From: Haloterrigena sp. KLK7
GTDB lineage: Archaea; Halobacteriota; Halobacteria; Halobacteriales; Natrialbaceae
DNA: 64,000 bases
Assembly: GCF_037914945.1 (NCBI RefSeq)
Contig: NZ_CP149787.1
Coordinates: 3,162,001 to 3,226,000, forward strand
Direction: 5' to 3'
A program made the position numbers and the translations under genes. Under the pieces are notes generated by a model, which searched no databases, had not been told where the DNA came from, and saw only the letters and a program-made list of their open reading frames with translations. How positions within the stretch are numbered: the stretch's first letter is position 1; each line of letters starts with the position of its first letter. This document shows positions 15,844-24,095 of the stretch, one piece after another.

Positions 15844-18800
15844 ATGAGCGAATCGGAACTCTCCGCGGAGGATCTGTCCCTCCCGATCAAGCGCACCGAC
15901 GGCGACACCCTCGAGGAGCGCCTGACTGACAACGCCTATCACAATATTCTGCCCGCGCGGTACCTGCGCAAGGACGCCGACGGCGAACTCATCGAGGAAC
16001 AGGAGGACCTCTTCGACCGCGTCGGCAAGAACATCGCGCTGGCCGAGGCCGTCTACGAGGCCGAGAAGCGCGACGCCGAGATCACGGTCACGCCCGACCA
16101 GCTCAAGCCCGACCACCCGCGGCGCGACGAACTCGCCGAGGAGGTCTTCGGCGCGGGCACCACCGCCGAGGACGACGACGAGACCGCGCTGTCTATCTAC
16201 AACGTCAACAAGTTCGCCTACGACACCGTCGTCCCCGAACTCCCCGACGAGATCCGCGAGCACGTCGAGGACGTCGCCGACGAGTTCCAGGGCATGATGG
16301 AGAATCTCGACTTCATGCCGAACTCGCCGACCCTGATGAACGCGGGCGACGAGCTCCAGCAGCTCTCGGCGTGTTTCGTCGACTCCCCCGAGGACGACAT
16401 CGACGACATCCACCAGACCGCCAAGGAGGCCGCGCAGGTCTTCCAGAGCGGCGGCGGCATGGGCTACGCCTTCTGGCGCCTGCGCCCCTACGGCGACGCC
16501 GTCGGCTCGACCGGCGGCATCGCCAGCGGCCCGATCACGTTCATGCGCACGTACGACCAGATGTGCGAGACGATCGCCCAGGGCGGCGCCCGACGGGGCG
16601 CGCAGATGGGCGTCATGCGCGTCTCCCACCCGGACGTCATCCAGTTCATCCACGCCAAGAACAAGGACGTCTCGCTGGCCGAGACCCTGCGCCTGAACGA
16701 CCCCGACGACTACACGCACAACTCCTTCCAGGAAGCCCTGGACGAAGCCCGCGAACTCATCGACGAGGAGGGACGAGTCCCCAAGCACCTCCGGAACGCC
16801 GTCGAGGGCCACCTCTCTAACTTCAACATCTCCGTCGGTATCACCGACGACTTCATGGAGGCCCTGCAGAACGGCGAGGAGTTCACCTTCACGAACCCGC
16901 GGACGGGCGAGCCCCACATCGCGACCGAGGAGACGAAGGAACTCTACGACATGTTCGGTCTCGGCGAGCACGTCGAGGTCGGCGAGGAGCTGTCGATCCC
17001 GGCCGAGGAACTGTGGGACGACATCGTCGAGGGCGCCCACGAGAACGGCGAACCCGGCGTGATCTACCTCGAGCGGGTCAACAAGCAACACTCCTTCGAC
17101 GTCGAGAAACACCCCGACCACCGCATCCTCGCGACGAACCCCTGCGGCGAGCAGCCCTTAGAGGAGTACGAGGCCTGTAACCTCGGGCACATCAACCTCT
17201 CGACGCTCGCGGACCTCGAGGCGCCCGACTGGCGCGTCTGGTACGACGAGCACGGCGACGAGTACGAGTCGCTCGAGGACGCCGTTGACGCCTTCCTCGA
17301 GGACGCGATCGACTTCGAGGAGTTCGACCGCCGCATCGAGATGGGCACGCGGTTCCTCGAGAACGTCGTCACGATGTCTGACTTCCCGGTCGACAGGATC
17401 GAGGAGAAGGTCCGGGAGATGCGCAAGATCGGTCTGGGAATCATGGGCCTGGCGCAGCTGTACATCCAGCTCGGGATGGAGTACGGCAGCGAGACCTCCA
17501 ACGAGGTCGCGCGCCAGCTGATGACCCACATCAACCACACCTCGAAGTGGACGTCCCACGAGCTCGCCGAGGAGCGCGGGAGCTTCGACGAGTGGGACAA
17601 GTCCAAGTACGCGAACCCGACCGAGTACCGCGAGTGGTTCGAGCACCAGACCGGCCTCGACGCCGACGAGTGGGAGGACGGCTTCCCGATCCGAAACCAC
17701 AACACGACGACCATCGCGCCGACCGGCACGACCTCGATGGTCGGCAACACCACCGGCGGCTGCGAACCGATCTACAACGTCGCCTACTACAAGAACGTCT
17801 CCGACGACGTCCAGGGCGACGAGATGTTAGTCGAGTTCGACGACTACTTCCTGCGCACCCTCGAGGCCAACGACATCGACGTCGACGCGGTCAAGGAGGA
17901 GGCCCAGGAGCAGATGGCGACCAACCAGTTCAACGGCGTCGAGGGGCTCTCGACGGTGCCCGACGCCATCGGCGAACTGTTCGTCACGACCGGCGCGCTC
18001 TCGGCGAAAGAGCACGCCGGCGTGCAGGTCGCCTGTCAGCAGGGCGTCGACTCCGCGATCTCGAAGACCGTCAACGCGCCCAACGACTCGACGCTCGAGG
18101 ACGCAAAGGACGTGTTCGAGTACATCTACGAGCACGGCGGCAAGGGCGTCACCTACTACCGCGATGGCACCCGCAGCAAGCAGGTGCTGACCACCCGCGC
18201 CGACAACGCCGACTTCGCCGACGAGACCGAGGCCGCACAGGCGCTGGTCGAACAGATCGACGAGATCTTCGGCGGCCTGACGCAGTTCCTCGAGAGCGAC
18301 GAGGTCCGAGACGTCCTCGAGGCGGACGTCGACTCGCTGGTCGCCGACGAGGACGAGCGGTCGCCCGTTCAGGTCGACTTCACCGAGAAGCGCGAACGGC
18401 CCGACGCTCTACAGGGCGTCAGCCAGCGCATCGACACCGGCTACGGGAAGGTCTACGTGACGATCAACGAGGACCCCGAGACCGGCCAGCCGTTCGAGCT
18501 GTTCGCCAACATCGGCCACTCCGGCGGCTTCACCAACTCCTTCACCGAGGCGCTGGCGAAGGTCATCTCGACCTCGCTGCGCTCGGGCGTCGACCCCGAG
18601 GAGATCGTCGACGAACTCTGCGGGACCCGCTCGCCGAAGGTGGCCTGGGACAAGGGCGAACAGATCCAGTCGATCCCCGACGCCATCGGCACCGCGATGC
18701 GCCGCTACCTGGAGGAAGAGATCGACAAGCCGTACCCGAAACAGCAGACGCTCGAGGAGTCCGCCGACGCGGACGCCGTCGAGTTCGACGGGCCGAAGAC

Positions 18801-18978
18801 CGACGGCGGCGCGGCCGCCGCGCAGGGTCAGAGCGGCGCTGCGGACGCCGAGGACGACACGACCCAGGACCTCATCGACGCCGGCGAGTCGCCGGAGTGT
18901 CCCGACTGCGGCTCGATGTCGCTGTACTTCTCCGAAGGCTGCAAAACGTGCGAGAGCTGTGGCTGGAGCGAGTGCTGA
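15844..18978 (+). CDS. nrdJ: Adenosylcobalamin-dependent ribonucleotide reductase (class II)
   Basis: A 1044-residue enzyme that reduces ribonucleotides to deoxyribonucleotides with a cobalamin-derived thiyl radical. The substrate-reducing Cys lies in LSACFVDSPEDD near residue 176, and the radical site N-P-C-G-E-Q-P-L lies near residue 431. The APTGTTSMVGNTTGGCEPIYN loop near residue 626 is the class II phosphate/dimer signature. The C terminus has a C-x2-C...C-x2-C arrangement, likely the redox tail that regenerates the active-site disulfide. No intein is present, although haloarchaeal copies often carry them. It is monocistronic with a hairpin just before the ATG. Confidence 0.95.
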   Translation: MSESELSAEDLSLPIKRTDGDTLEERLTDNAYHNILPARYLRKDADGELIEEQEDLFDRVGKNIALAEAVYEAEKRDAEITVTPDQLKPDHPRRDELAEEVFGAGTTAEDDDETALSIYNVNKFAYDTVVPELPDEIREHVEDVADEFQGMMENLDFMPNSPTLMNAGDELQQLSACFVDSPEDDIDDIHQTAKEAAQVFQSGGGMGYAFWRLRPYGDAVGSTGGIASGPITFMRTYDQMCETIAQGGARRGAQMGVMRVSHPDVIQFIHAKNKDVSLAETLRLNDPDDYTHNSFQEALDEARELIDEEGRVPKHLRNAVEGHLSNFNISVGITDDFMEALQNGEEFTFTNPRTGEPHIATEETKELYDMFGLGEHVEVGEELSIPAEELWDDIVEGAHENGEPGVIYLERVNKQHSFDVEKHPDHRILATNPCGEQPLEEYEACNLGHINLSTLADLEAPDWRVWYDEHGDEYESLEDAVDAFLEDAIDFEEFDRRIEMGTRFLENVVTMSDFPVDRIEEKVREMRKIGLGIMGLAQLYIQLGMEYGSETSNEVARQLMTHINHTSKWTSHELAEERGSFDEWDKSKYANPTEYREWFEHQTGLDADEWEDGFPIRNHNTTTIAPTGTTSMVGNTTGGCEPIYNVAYYKNVSDDVQGDEMLVEFDDYFLRTLEANDIDVDAVKEEAQEQMATNQFNGVEGLSTVPDAIGELFVTTGALSAKEHAGVQVACQQGVDSAISKTVNAPNDSTLEDAKDVFEYIYEHGGKGVTYYRDGTRSKQVLTTRADNADFADETEAAQALVEQIDEIFGGLTQFLESDEVRDVLEADVDSLVADEDERSPVQVDFTEKRERPDALQGVSQRIDTGYGKVYVTINEDPETGQPFELFANIGHSGGFTNSFTEALAKVISTSLRSGVDPEEIVDELCGTRSPKVAWDKGEQIQSIPDAIGTAMRRYLEEEIDKPYPKQQTLEESADADAVEFDGPKTDGGAAAAQGQSGAADAEDDTTQDLIDAGESPECPDCGSMSLYFSEGCKTCESCGWSEC

Positions 18979-19190
18979 TCCGGTCTAACGGCTGAAATCG
19001 TCCGAATCGTTTCGAACCGTTTCCATCGTCGACGTTTTCTACCGTTTTCGAATGCCGTAGTCCGGTGTACAGACACGGACGATACCGACACGAACAGCAG
19101 TGCCGAGGATCGATTTCGCCCGCACTCGCTCTCCGCGGCGCCCCTCGAGGACCGTCAGGACTTAGCGCCGACCGGTCGATAGTGGTGCGT

Positions 19191-19433
19191 ATGGCCGCCG
19201 ATAGCGACGAGACCGACGTCGAGAGTGATGCCGAGACCGGTACCGAGGAGGATCCCGAAACCGACCTCGAGAGTGACGTCGAAACCGATGCGGGCGGCAG
19301 AGAGCCGGCGTCCCGGTCGGGCGGCGGCCCGACCTGTCCCCGCTGCGGCGGCGAACTGTTCAAACGCCACTGCAAGTACGTCTGCCCGCAGCACGGGGTC
19401 GTCTTCGACTGTGCGGATACGTTCTGGAACTGA
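19191..19433 (+). CDS. HVO_2523-type zinc finger protein
   Basis: An 80-residue protein with an acidic, repetitive N-terminal half (ETDVESDAETGTEED and similar). The compact C-terminal zinc finger CPRCGGELFKRHCKYVCPQHG, then VVFDCADTFW, matches the haloarchaeal HVO_2523 family with its CPxCG motif. Function is unknown. ATG 19191 is chosen because upstream in-frame sequence lacks coding character. It lies between nrdJ and the HalX regulator on the same strand. Confidence 0.8.
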   Translation: MAADSDETDVESDAETGTEEDPETDLESDVETDAGGREPASRSGGGPTCPRCGGELFKRHCKYVCPQHGVVFDCADTFWN

Positions 19434-19574
19434 GGAGGCGGCGGAGGCCCGTTCGTAATCGAGCGCTCGTCACTCCAGAGACCGCGGTGCGGGCGATTCA
19501 GGGTCCGACTCGAGGCGTGAGTCGCCCGGTACTGCTACAAGACGACGGTCTGTGGTCTCGGACGAACGATCCGT

Positions 19575-20102
19575 ATGTCTACGTCTACGCAACCGACGAT
19601 CCTCGTCGTCGAGGACGAGCGCGAACTGGCCGATCTCTATGCGACGTGGGTGAGCGAGGACTACGAGGTCTACACCGCCTACGACGGTCGATCGGCGCTC
19701 GAGTCGATGAGCGAGGCGGTCGACGTCGTCCTGCTCGACCGACACATGCCCGACGTGCCCGGCGACGAGGTGCTCAATCGGCTTCGGGCGGCGGGCCACG
19801 ACTGCTGGGTGATCATGGTCACGGCAGTCGATCCCGGACTCGACATCGTCGAACTCGATATCGACGAGTACGTCACCAAACCGGTGACTCGGACGCAGTT
19901 GATGCGGATTATCGAAAATCTTCGGGTGCAGTCCCGATACAGCGGCGACGGCCGGCGCGAGCTCGCCGCCCTGTCGAACAAGATGGCGACGCTCGAGGAC
20001 GAACACGCGCCGGACGAGTTAGCGGAGACCGAGGCCTACCGGCAACTGGAAGCGGATCTGAAGGACTTGAGCGAGACGCCGGTCGGCGACGGCGATCGCT
20101 GA
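19575..20102 (+). CDS. HalX-type response regulator
   Basis: A 175-residue protein. An intact receiver domain occupies residues 7-120, with the acidic pocket at VVEDE, phospho-acceptor Asp near residue 55 (VVLLDRHMPDVPG), the switch Thr in MVTAVDP and Lys in YVTKPVTR. The C-terminal 55 residues form a HalX coiled-coil-like domain (RRELAALSNKMATLEDEHAPDELAETEAY). HalX proteins lack a DNA-binding domain and probably act by protein contact. No kinase is adjacent. Confidence 0.92.
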   Translation: MSTSTQPTILVVEDERELADLYATWVSEDYEVYTAYDGRSALESMSEAVDVVLLDRHMPDVPGDEVLNRLRAAGHDCWVIMVTAVDPGLDIVELDIDEYVTKPVTRTQLMRIIENLRVQSRYSGDGRRELAALSNKMATLEDEHAPDELAETEAYRQLEADLKDLSETPVGDGDR

Positions 20103-20105
20103 TCG

Positions 20106-20858
20106 TCACCTGTCCGTGGGACGGCCTGCGGTTCGGTCGCGTTCCCGTCGCCGCCCGCGAACGAATCGATACGCCGGCGCCGCTAGCAGCGCGATCGCAG
20201 CCGCGAAACAGGCGAGCGCGAGCGTCACGCCGAGTTCGCCGAGTCCGCCGGTCCGGACCGTCGCCGCCGACGCGCCGACGACGACCGCGGCGATCGTCCA
20301 GGGGAGTTCGCCGATCGCCGTCCCGATCGCGAGGTGGCGGAGTCGAACGTCGCTGACCGCCGCCGCACAGGTCGCCACGTCCGACGGGATCGGCGCCAGC
20401 CGCGAGGCGACGACGCCCCGGACCGGGCCCGCCGTCGCGTAGTACCGACCGACGACGGCGCCGGCTCGCTCGAGGATCGATCCGAACGGTCCGGCGGTCG
20501 ATACGGACGCCGAGGGGGACTGGCCGGCGTCGCCATCGGTCGGACCGGCAGCGATCCAGCGGGCGACGACGAAGACGGGGACGACCGTCACCACGACGCC
20601 GAGGAGCGCCACCGGAACGCCGACGGCGACGCCGTAGCCGTAGCCGACGACGGCGGCGAGCGGCGTCGTCGGCAGGGCCAGCAGCGGCCGCCCGAGGTAG
20701 AGGGCGATCACGACGAGGCCGAACAGGACCGGATCCGCCGACACCGACTCGACGGTCGCGAGCAGCGCCGACGGAGAAACGAGCGCGCCCGCGGCGAGGA
20801 TCGCACCGATCGCGATCGCGCCGGCGAGCGCACGGGGCCGCACCGATGGAGACGACAT
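20106..20858 (-). CDS. TVP38/TMEM64 (DedA-like) membrane protein
   Basis: A 250-residue protein with about six membrane segments. LGRPLLALPTTPLAAVVGYGYGVAVGVPVALLGVVVT matches the conserved core of the TVP38/TMEM64 (VTT domain) family, and a later RLAPIPSDVATCAAAVSDVRLRHLAIGTAIGELPWT matches the second re-entrant block. These proteins are implicated in lipid scrambling or membrane homeostasis; the role here is unknown. Convergent with the HalX gene, with stops four bases apart. Confidence 0.85.
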   Translation of the reverse strand: MSSPSVRPRALAGAIAIGAILAAGALVSPSALLATVESVSADPVLFGLVVIALYLGRPLLALPTTPLAAVVGYGYGVAVGVPVALLGVVVTVVPVFVVARWIAAGPTDGDAGQSPSASVSTAGPFGSILERAGAVVGRYYATAGPVRGVVASRLAPIPSDVATCAAAVSDVRLRHLAIGTAIGELPWTIAAVVVGASAATVRTGGLGELGVTLALACFAAAIALLAAPAYRFVRGRRRERDRTAGRPTDR

Positions 20859-20951
20859 CGGTCGCAGTTTCCCATCGAGTATTGAAACTTTTGTGTCTCT
20901 CGAGGGGCGGGGACAGAACGTTTATTCGGTCGGAGAGACCACCACTCACCG

Positions 20952-21350
20952 ATGGATCGGGAGGAACGTCGGGTCGAGACGTCCGCCGACGCCAGCGACG
21001 ACCGCGTCGAACGCGGACTGGCGTTGCTCGAGCGACTCGAGCACGACTCGCTCGCGCTGGCCGACGTCGTCGACCGGATCGAGACGGTGACCAGCGACCC
21101 CACGGTGACGCGGACGATCCTCGACGAGGCGGAACTCCGTGGGATCATCGAGCGCGAAGACGGCATCGTCCGCCCGAAGAGCCGCCAGTACGTCAGCTTC
21201 GAGAGCGACGTGATCACGAAGGAGGGGGAGTTCTCCTGCCAGCGCTGCGGATCGGGGCTGTCGACGGGCTACTTCATCGACCTCGACGCCGGCGAACTGG
21301 GACCGTTCGGTTCGTCGTGCATTCGGAAGGTGACGGGACGGGAGGATTGA
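20952..21350 (+). CDS. DUF5830-like haloarchaeal protein
   Basis: A 132-residue protein with an N-terminal helical, wHTH-like part (residues 20-80: LALLERLEHDSLALADVVDRIE... TRTILDEAELRGIIEREDGIVRP) and a C-terminal small zinc-finger-like part with CQRCG and SSCIRK near the end. The match to the DUF5830 family is from memory. A TATA-like TTTATTCG at 20921-20928 is placed for a leaderless start. Function unknown, possibly nucleic-acid binding. Confidence 0.7.
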   Translation: MDREERRVETSADASDDRVERGLALLERLEHDSLALADVVDRIETVTSDPTVTRTILDEAELRGIIEREDGIVRPKSRQYVSFESDVITKEGEFSCQRCGSGLSTGYFIDLDAGELGPFGSSCIRKVTGRED

Positions 21351-21354
21351 GGCC

Positions 21355-22593
21355 TCAGCGGCCCTGCCGGAGTTCGGAGATCAGCTGTTCGATCGTCTCC
21401 TGTTGTCGTTCGATGAGTTCGGACTGTCGATCGACGGCCGCCTCGAGCGAGTCGATCCGCTCGACCAGCTCGGCCGGATCGTACTCGGCGGCGCCCGTCT
21501 CGGCGGTCGCCGCGGACTCGGCCGCCGCGTCGGCGACGAGGCCGCTGTCGTCCCACGTCGAGTCGGCACCCGACTCGCCGTCGCCCGCCGCGTCCGACGC
21601 GTCGTACGCCGTCTCGACGTCGTCAGTCGCAGTGTCGGCGCGGCTCGCGTTCGTGTTCGCGTCCGCTGTCGACCGCGGTTCCGCCTGCGTCGCGGCGATC
21701 CGTTCGGACTGGCGGGCCGATTGCTGAGACGTCTGGGATTGCTGGGACTGCTGGGATTGCGGCGACTGCTGGGATCGCTGTGGCTCGCTGGTGGCCGCGA
21801 GCGGATCGGTCGACCGGGATTCGTCCGCGGCCGTCGCCGTCTCGGTCGCCGCGACCGTCTCCCGGTCGTCCGGCTCGGGCGGGTCGGCGTCGAGCGGATC
21901 GACGCCGTCGCCGAAGTCGACCGCGCCGCCGTCCCGGTCGCCGCCGTCGTCGCCGACCCCGACCGTCTCGTTGAGTTCCGCGAGCGACGTCACGTCGTGG
22001 TACTCGAAGAGGGCGCGTTTGAGGCGTTCGCGGAGGTCGTTGGCCTCGTCGTTGGGCGCTTTGATTCGCTCCGGACGGCCGGCGACCGTGAGCACGATCT
22101 GGGTGGCGACGCTCCCGTCCTCGAACGCGAGCTTCGTCACGTCGTCGAAGTGGTAGCCCTCGTAGTCACCGTCCCAGACCGCCGCGCCGATGTGTTTGAC
22201 GAGCCGGTCGCTCGTGATGATCAGCGTCAGTTCGCTGAAGCGGTAGGTCTTGACGACCGTCTCGCCGGGGTCGGTGATCCCGTTGCCGTTCAACACGCCG
22301 GCCAGCACCGGATGCAGGACCGCGTCGGTCTTGTCGGACGGGACGGTGAACTCCTTGGTTCCCTCGAGGGCGTACTCGAGGGTGAATTTCGTCTTGCGCC
22401 GGCCCTCCGAGAGGGTCAGCCGGTCGGCCTCGTGAGGGTATTCCTCGACCGATTCGTCGCTCAAGATGCCGTCGGAGCGGTAGACGAGGGTACTCGAGGA
22501 CGTGATGAAGAGTTCGTCTTCGCCGCCCAGAGAGACTCGAGCCGCGATTTCGTCGCCGTTGAGAGTAGATTGGACGATTCCCGGAACGCTCAT
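21355..22593 (-). CDS. PH-like domain protein with Gln/Ser linker and coiled coil (DUF7115-like)
   Basis: A 412-residue protein. The N-terminal 200 residues hold two strand-rich repeats resembling PH-like/bPH domains (VSLGGEDELFITSSSTLVYRSDGIL and YRFSELTLIITSDRLVKHIG). A long disordered middle follows with a SQQSPQSQQSQQSQTSQQS tract, and the last 35 residues form a coiled coil (VERIDSLEAAVDRQSELIERQQETIEQL). It resembles haloarchaeal DUF7115 proteins of unknown function. The layout suggests a lipid- or protein-binding scaffold, which is inference. Confidence 0.7.
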   Translation of the reverse strand: MSVPGIVQSTLNGDEIAARVSLGGEDELFITSSSTLVYRSDGILSDESVEEYPHEADRLTLSEGRRKTKFTLEYALEGTKEFTVPSDKTDAVLHPVLAGVLNGNGITDPGETVVKTYRFSELTLIITSDRLVKHIGAAVWDGDYEGYHFDDVTKLAFEDGSVATQIVLTVAGRPERIKAPNDEANDLRERLKRALFEYHDVTSLAELNETVGVGDDGGDRDGGAVDFGDGVDPLDADPPEPDDRETVAATETATAADESRSTDPLAATSEPQRSQQSPQSQQSQQSQTSQQSARQSERIAATQAEPRSTADANTNASRADTATDDVETAYDASDAAGDGESGADSTWDDSGLVADAAAESAATAETGAAEYDPAELVERIDSLEAAVDRQSELIERQQETIEQLISELRQGR

Positions 22594-22660
22594 GCGCGGG
22601 TAGTTAGGAAGGCCATGTGATAAATCCGTGGGTCGGCGTTACAGGGCGGCCGGGAATGAG

Positions 22661-22670
22661 AAGGTTAAAG
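22661..22670 (+). promoter_or_regulatory. TATA-like box of tRNA-Met
   Basis: AAGGTTAAAG is centred about 30 bases before the tRNA 5' end at 22697, as expected for an archaeal tRNA promoter. Confidence 0.5.
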
Positions 22671-22696
22671 AAACACAGCGCACAACCGAAGAGTGA

Positions 22697-22848
22697 GCCC
22701 GGGTGGCTTAGCTGGACATAGCGCCGCACTCATAGGGTTCAGAGATTCGGTGCGGTACGCCTTGGAAGCCTCCGTGTCCCCCACGAGGACCGCCGAGCCT
22801 CGGACCTGGGACATGCGGAGATCGAGGGTTCGGAGCCCTCCCCGGGCA
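22697..22848 (+). tRNA. tRNA-Met (CAU), elongator, with intron
   Basis: Exon 1 runs from 22697 to about 22734 and exon 2 from about 22813 to 22848. The acceptor GCCCGGG pairs with CCCGGGC, with discriminator A. The anticodon stem CCGCA/UGCGG closes a loop read as CUCAUAA, so the anticodon is CAU. The intron of about 78 bases (22735-22812) follows position 37, the canonical archaeal site. GGUUC near its 5' end and GGACC near its 3' end can pair to form the bulge-helix-bulge splice motif. An intron in elongator tRNA-Met is typical of haloarchaea. Confidence 0.93.
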
Positions 22849-23015
22849 TTTTTCAAAGGAGTCACGAACGGAGTGAGTGACGACGCCGTAAAATGCCCGG
22901 GGAGGCGGAGAACCCGTAGGTCCTCGAGAGTGAGCGAAGCGAACGATCGAGAGCACGGAAGAGCTCCGCTCTTCCGGAGGTTCGGAGCCCGGAGTCGTTC
23001 CGTGGTTCGGAGCCC
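22849..23015. repeat. tRNA-Met-derived repeat debris and hairpin
   Basis: A short T-run (22849-22853) directly follows the tRNA and may end its transcript. An inverted copy of the tRNA 3' end (AAATGCCCGGGGAGG, about 22890-22904) faces the original. The tRNA T-arm string GGTTCGGAGCCC at 22829-22840 recurs exactly at 22979-22990 and 23004-23015. A 9-bp hairpin (CGGAAGAGC/GCTCTTCCG, TCC loop) occupies 22956-22976. No gene is seen up to 23151. Confidence 0.55.
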
Positions 23016-23121
23016 GCCTCGAGACTCTATTCGTCGCCACTACGAAGCTACTCCCCGAAGCGACGGCTGAGAACGAACTCGAGAGGAACGGACCTTCGTT
23101 CCGATGCGCGTCATCATCAGT

Positions 23122-23128
23122 TTTATAC
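23122..23128 (+). promoter_or_regulatory. TATA-like box for HalOD1 gene
   Basis: TTTATAC lies about 27 bases before the ATG at 23152, so a leaderless start there is favoured over upstream in-frame ATGs at 23104 and 23137. Confidence 0.55.
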
Positions 23129-23151
23129 GGCATACCATGGCATGGCGGGGT

Positions 23152-23448
23152 ATGGGGACGGGGGTCTCATCGAAACCGAGTCACAGTATCGTCACGCAGA
23201 TCGCCGAAATCGAGGGCGTCGATCCGACGGACCTCGAGCCGCCGCTTCACGCCGTCGTCGATCCCGACGCGCTCGAGCGGCTGATCGACTCGAGCCCGAC
23301 TGACTCGAGCGGGACGTCGCTCTCGATCACCTTCACGTATCGGGGCCATCGCGTCCGCGTCGACGGGTCCGGAGCCGTCGAAATCACGACGGCGAATCAG
23401 CTCACCGACGCGAGCGGCGAGTCGTCGGAGGAGTTACACGGCGACTGA
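23152..23448 (+). CDS. HalOD1 output domain protein (2 of 3)
   Basis: A 98-residue protein that is essentially one HalOD1 domain: IVTQIAEIEGVDPTDLEPPLHAVVDPDALERLIDS, then strands LSITFTYRGHRVRVDGSGAVEI. There is no receiver or sensor. The start follows the TATA placement. It converges on another HalOD1 gene (stop at 23683); about 230 bases separate them with no clear gene. Confidence 0.85.
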   Translation: MGTGVSSKPSHSIVTQIAEIEGVDPTDLEPPLHAVVDPDALERLIDSSPTDSSGTSLSITFTYRGHRVRVDGSGAVEITTANQLTDASGESSEELHGD

Positions 23449-23682
23449 GCGCGGTCCGCGCTGCCGGATCGACGGGCGCTCGAGTCGGGACGAGATGTGC
23501 GCGAGTCGGCGGCATCGTGTGATCGAGAGAGCGGTGCATTCGTCGCGTAGCGTTGCGACCGTCTCGTCCGAGCACTCGAACGTGTCGGAGACCGATCGCG
23601 GCCGACCGCTCGAGACCGGTCGGTAGACGCGACTCTCGAATCCGTGGAAAGAAGAACGCGAGAACGGCTCGGCGGGTGTGTT

Positions 23683-23982
23683 CTACGCCGATTCGACGCG
23701 GATCTCACCGTCGGCGGTGACGGTGACGAGATAGTCGAGATACTCGAACGAGACGGACCCCCCGGATCGAACCCCGTCCGCACGCGGTTCGAACAGTCGC
23801 TCGAGCGCGTCGGTGTTGATCGTGTGGTGAAGCGGCTCGAGATCCGTTACCGATTCGTTGCCGAACGCCGCGACCGCGTTGACGACGGCGACGCTCAGTG
23901 GTTCGTTATCGAGTCGATCGTACTGCACAACGTACTCCGCTTCCGCTTGCGCGGACGGTGATCGTGTAGTCATCTCAGTCAT
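23683..23982 (-). CDS. HalOD1 output domain protein (3 of 3)
   Basis: A 99-residue HalOD1 protein: LSVAVVNAVAAFGNESVTDLEPLHHTINTDALERLF, then VSFEYLDYLVTVTADGEIRVESA. The first Met at 23982 (MTEMTTRS) or 23973 are both possible. It lies 113 bases downstream of the large Bat-type sensor regulator on the same strand. A TATA-like TTATACAG on the minus strand around 24060 suggests its own promoter. Confidence 0.85.
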   Translation of the reverse strand: MTEMTTRSPSAQAEAEYVVQYDRLDNEPLSVAVVNAVAAFGNESVTDLEPLHHTINTDALERLFEPRADGVRSGGSVSFEYLDYLVTVTADGEIRVESA

Positions 23983-24095
23983 TGATTTCGCGCACCCCCA
24001 GTGCGGTCTGTGGGAAGACACCCGTGCTTCACCGGTCGTCGTAAAGAACCTGATCGTTATCTGTATAACCGATCGAATCGAGGACGGTTATACAG

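Noticed and set aside
15844-18978. Intein in nrdJ
   Set aside because: The length is that of the bare enzyme, and the conserved motifs run on without inserted splicing blocks.
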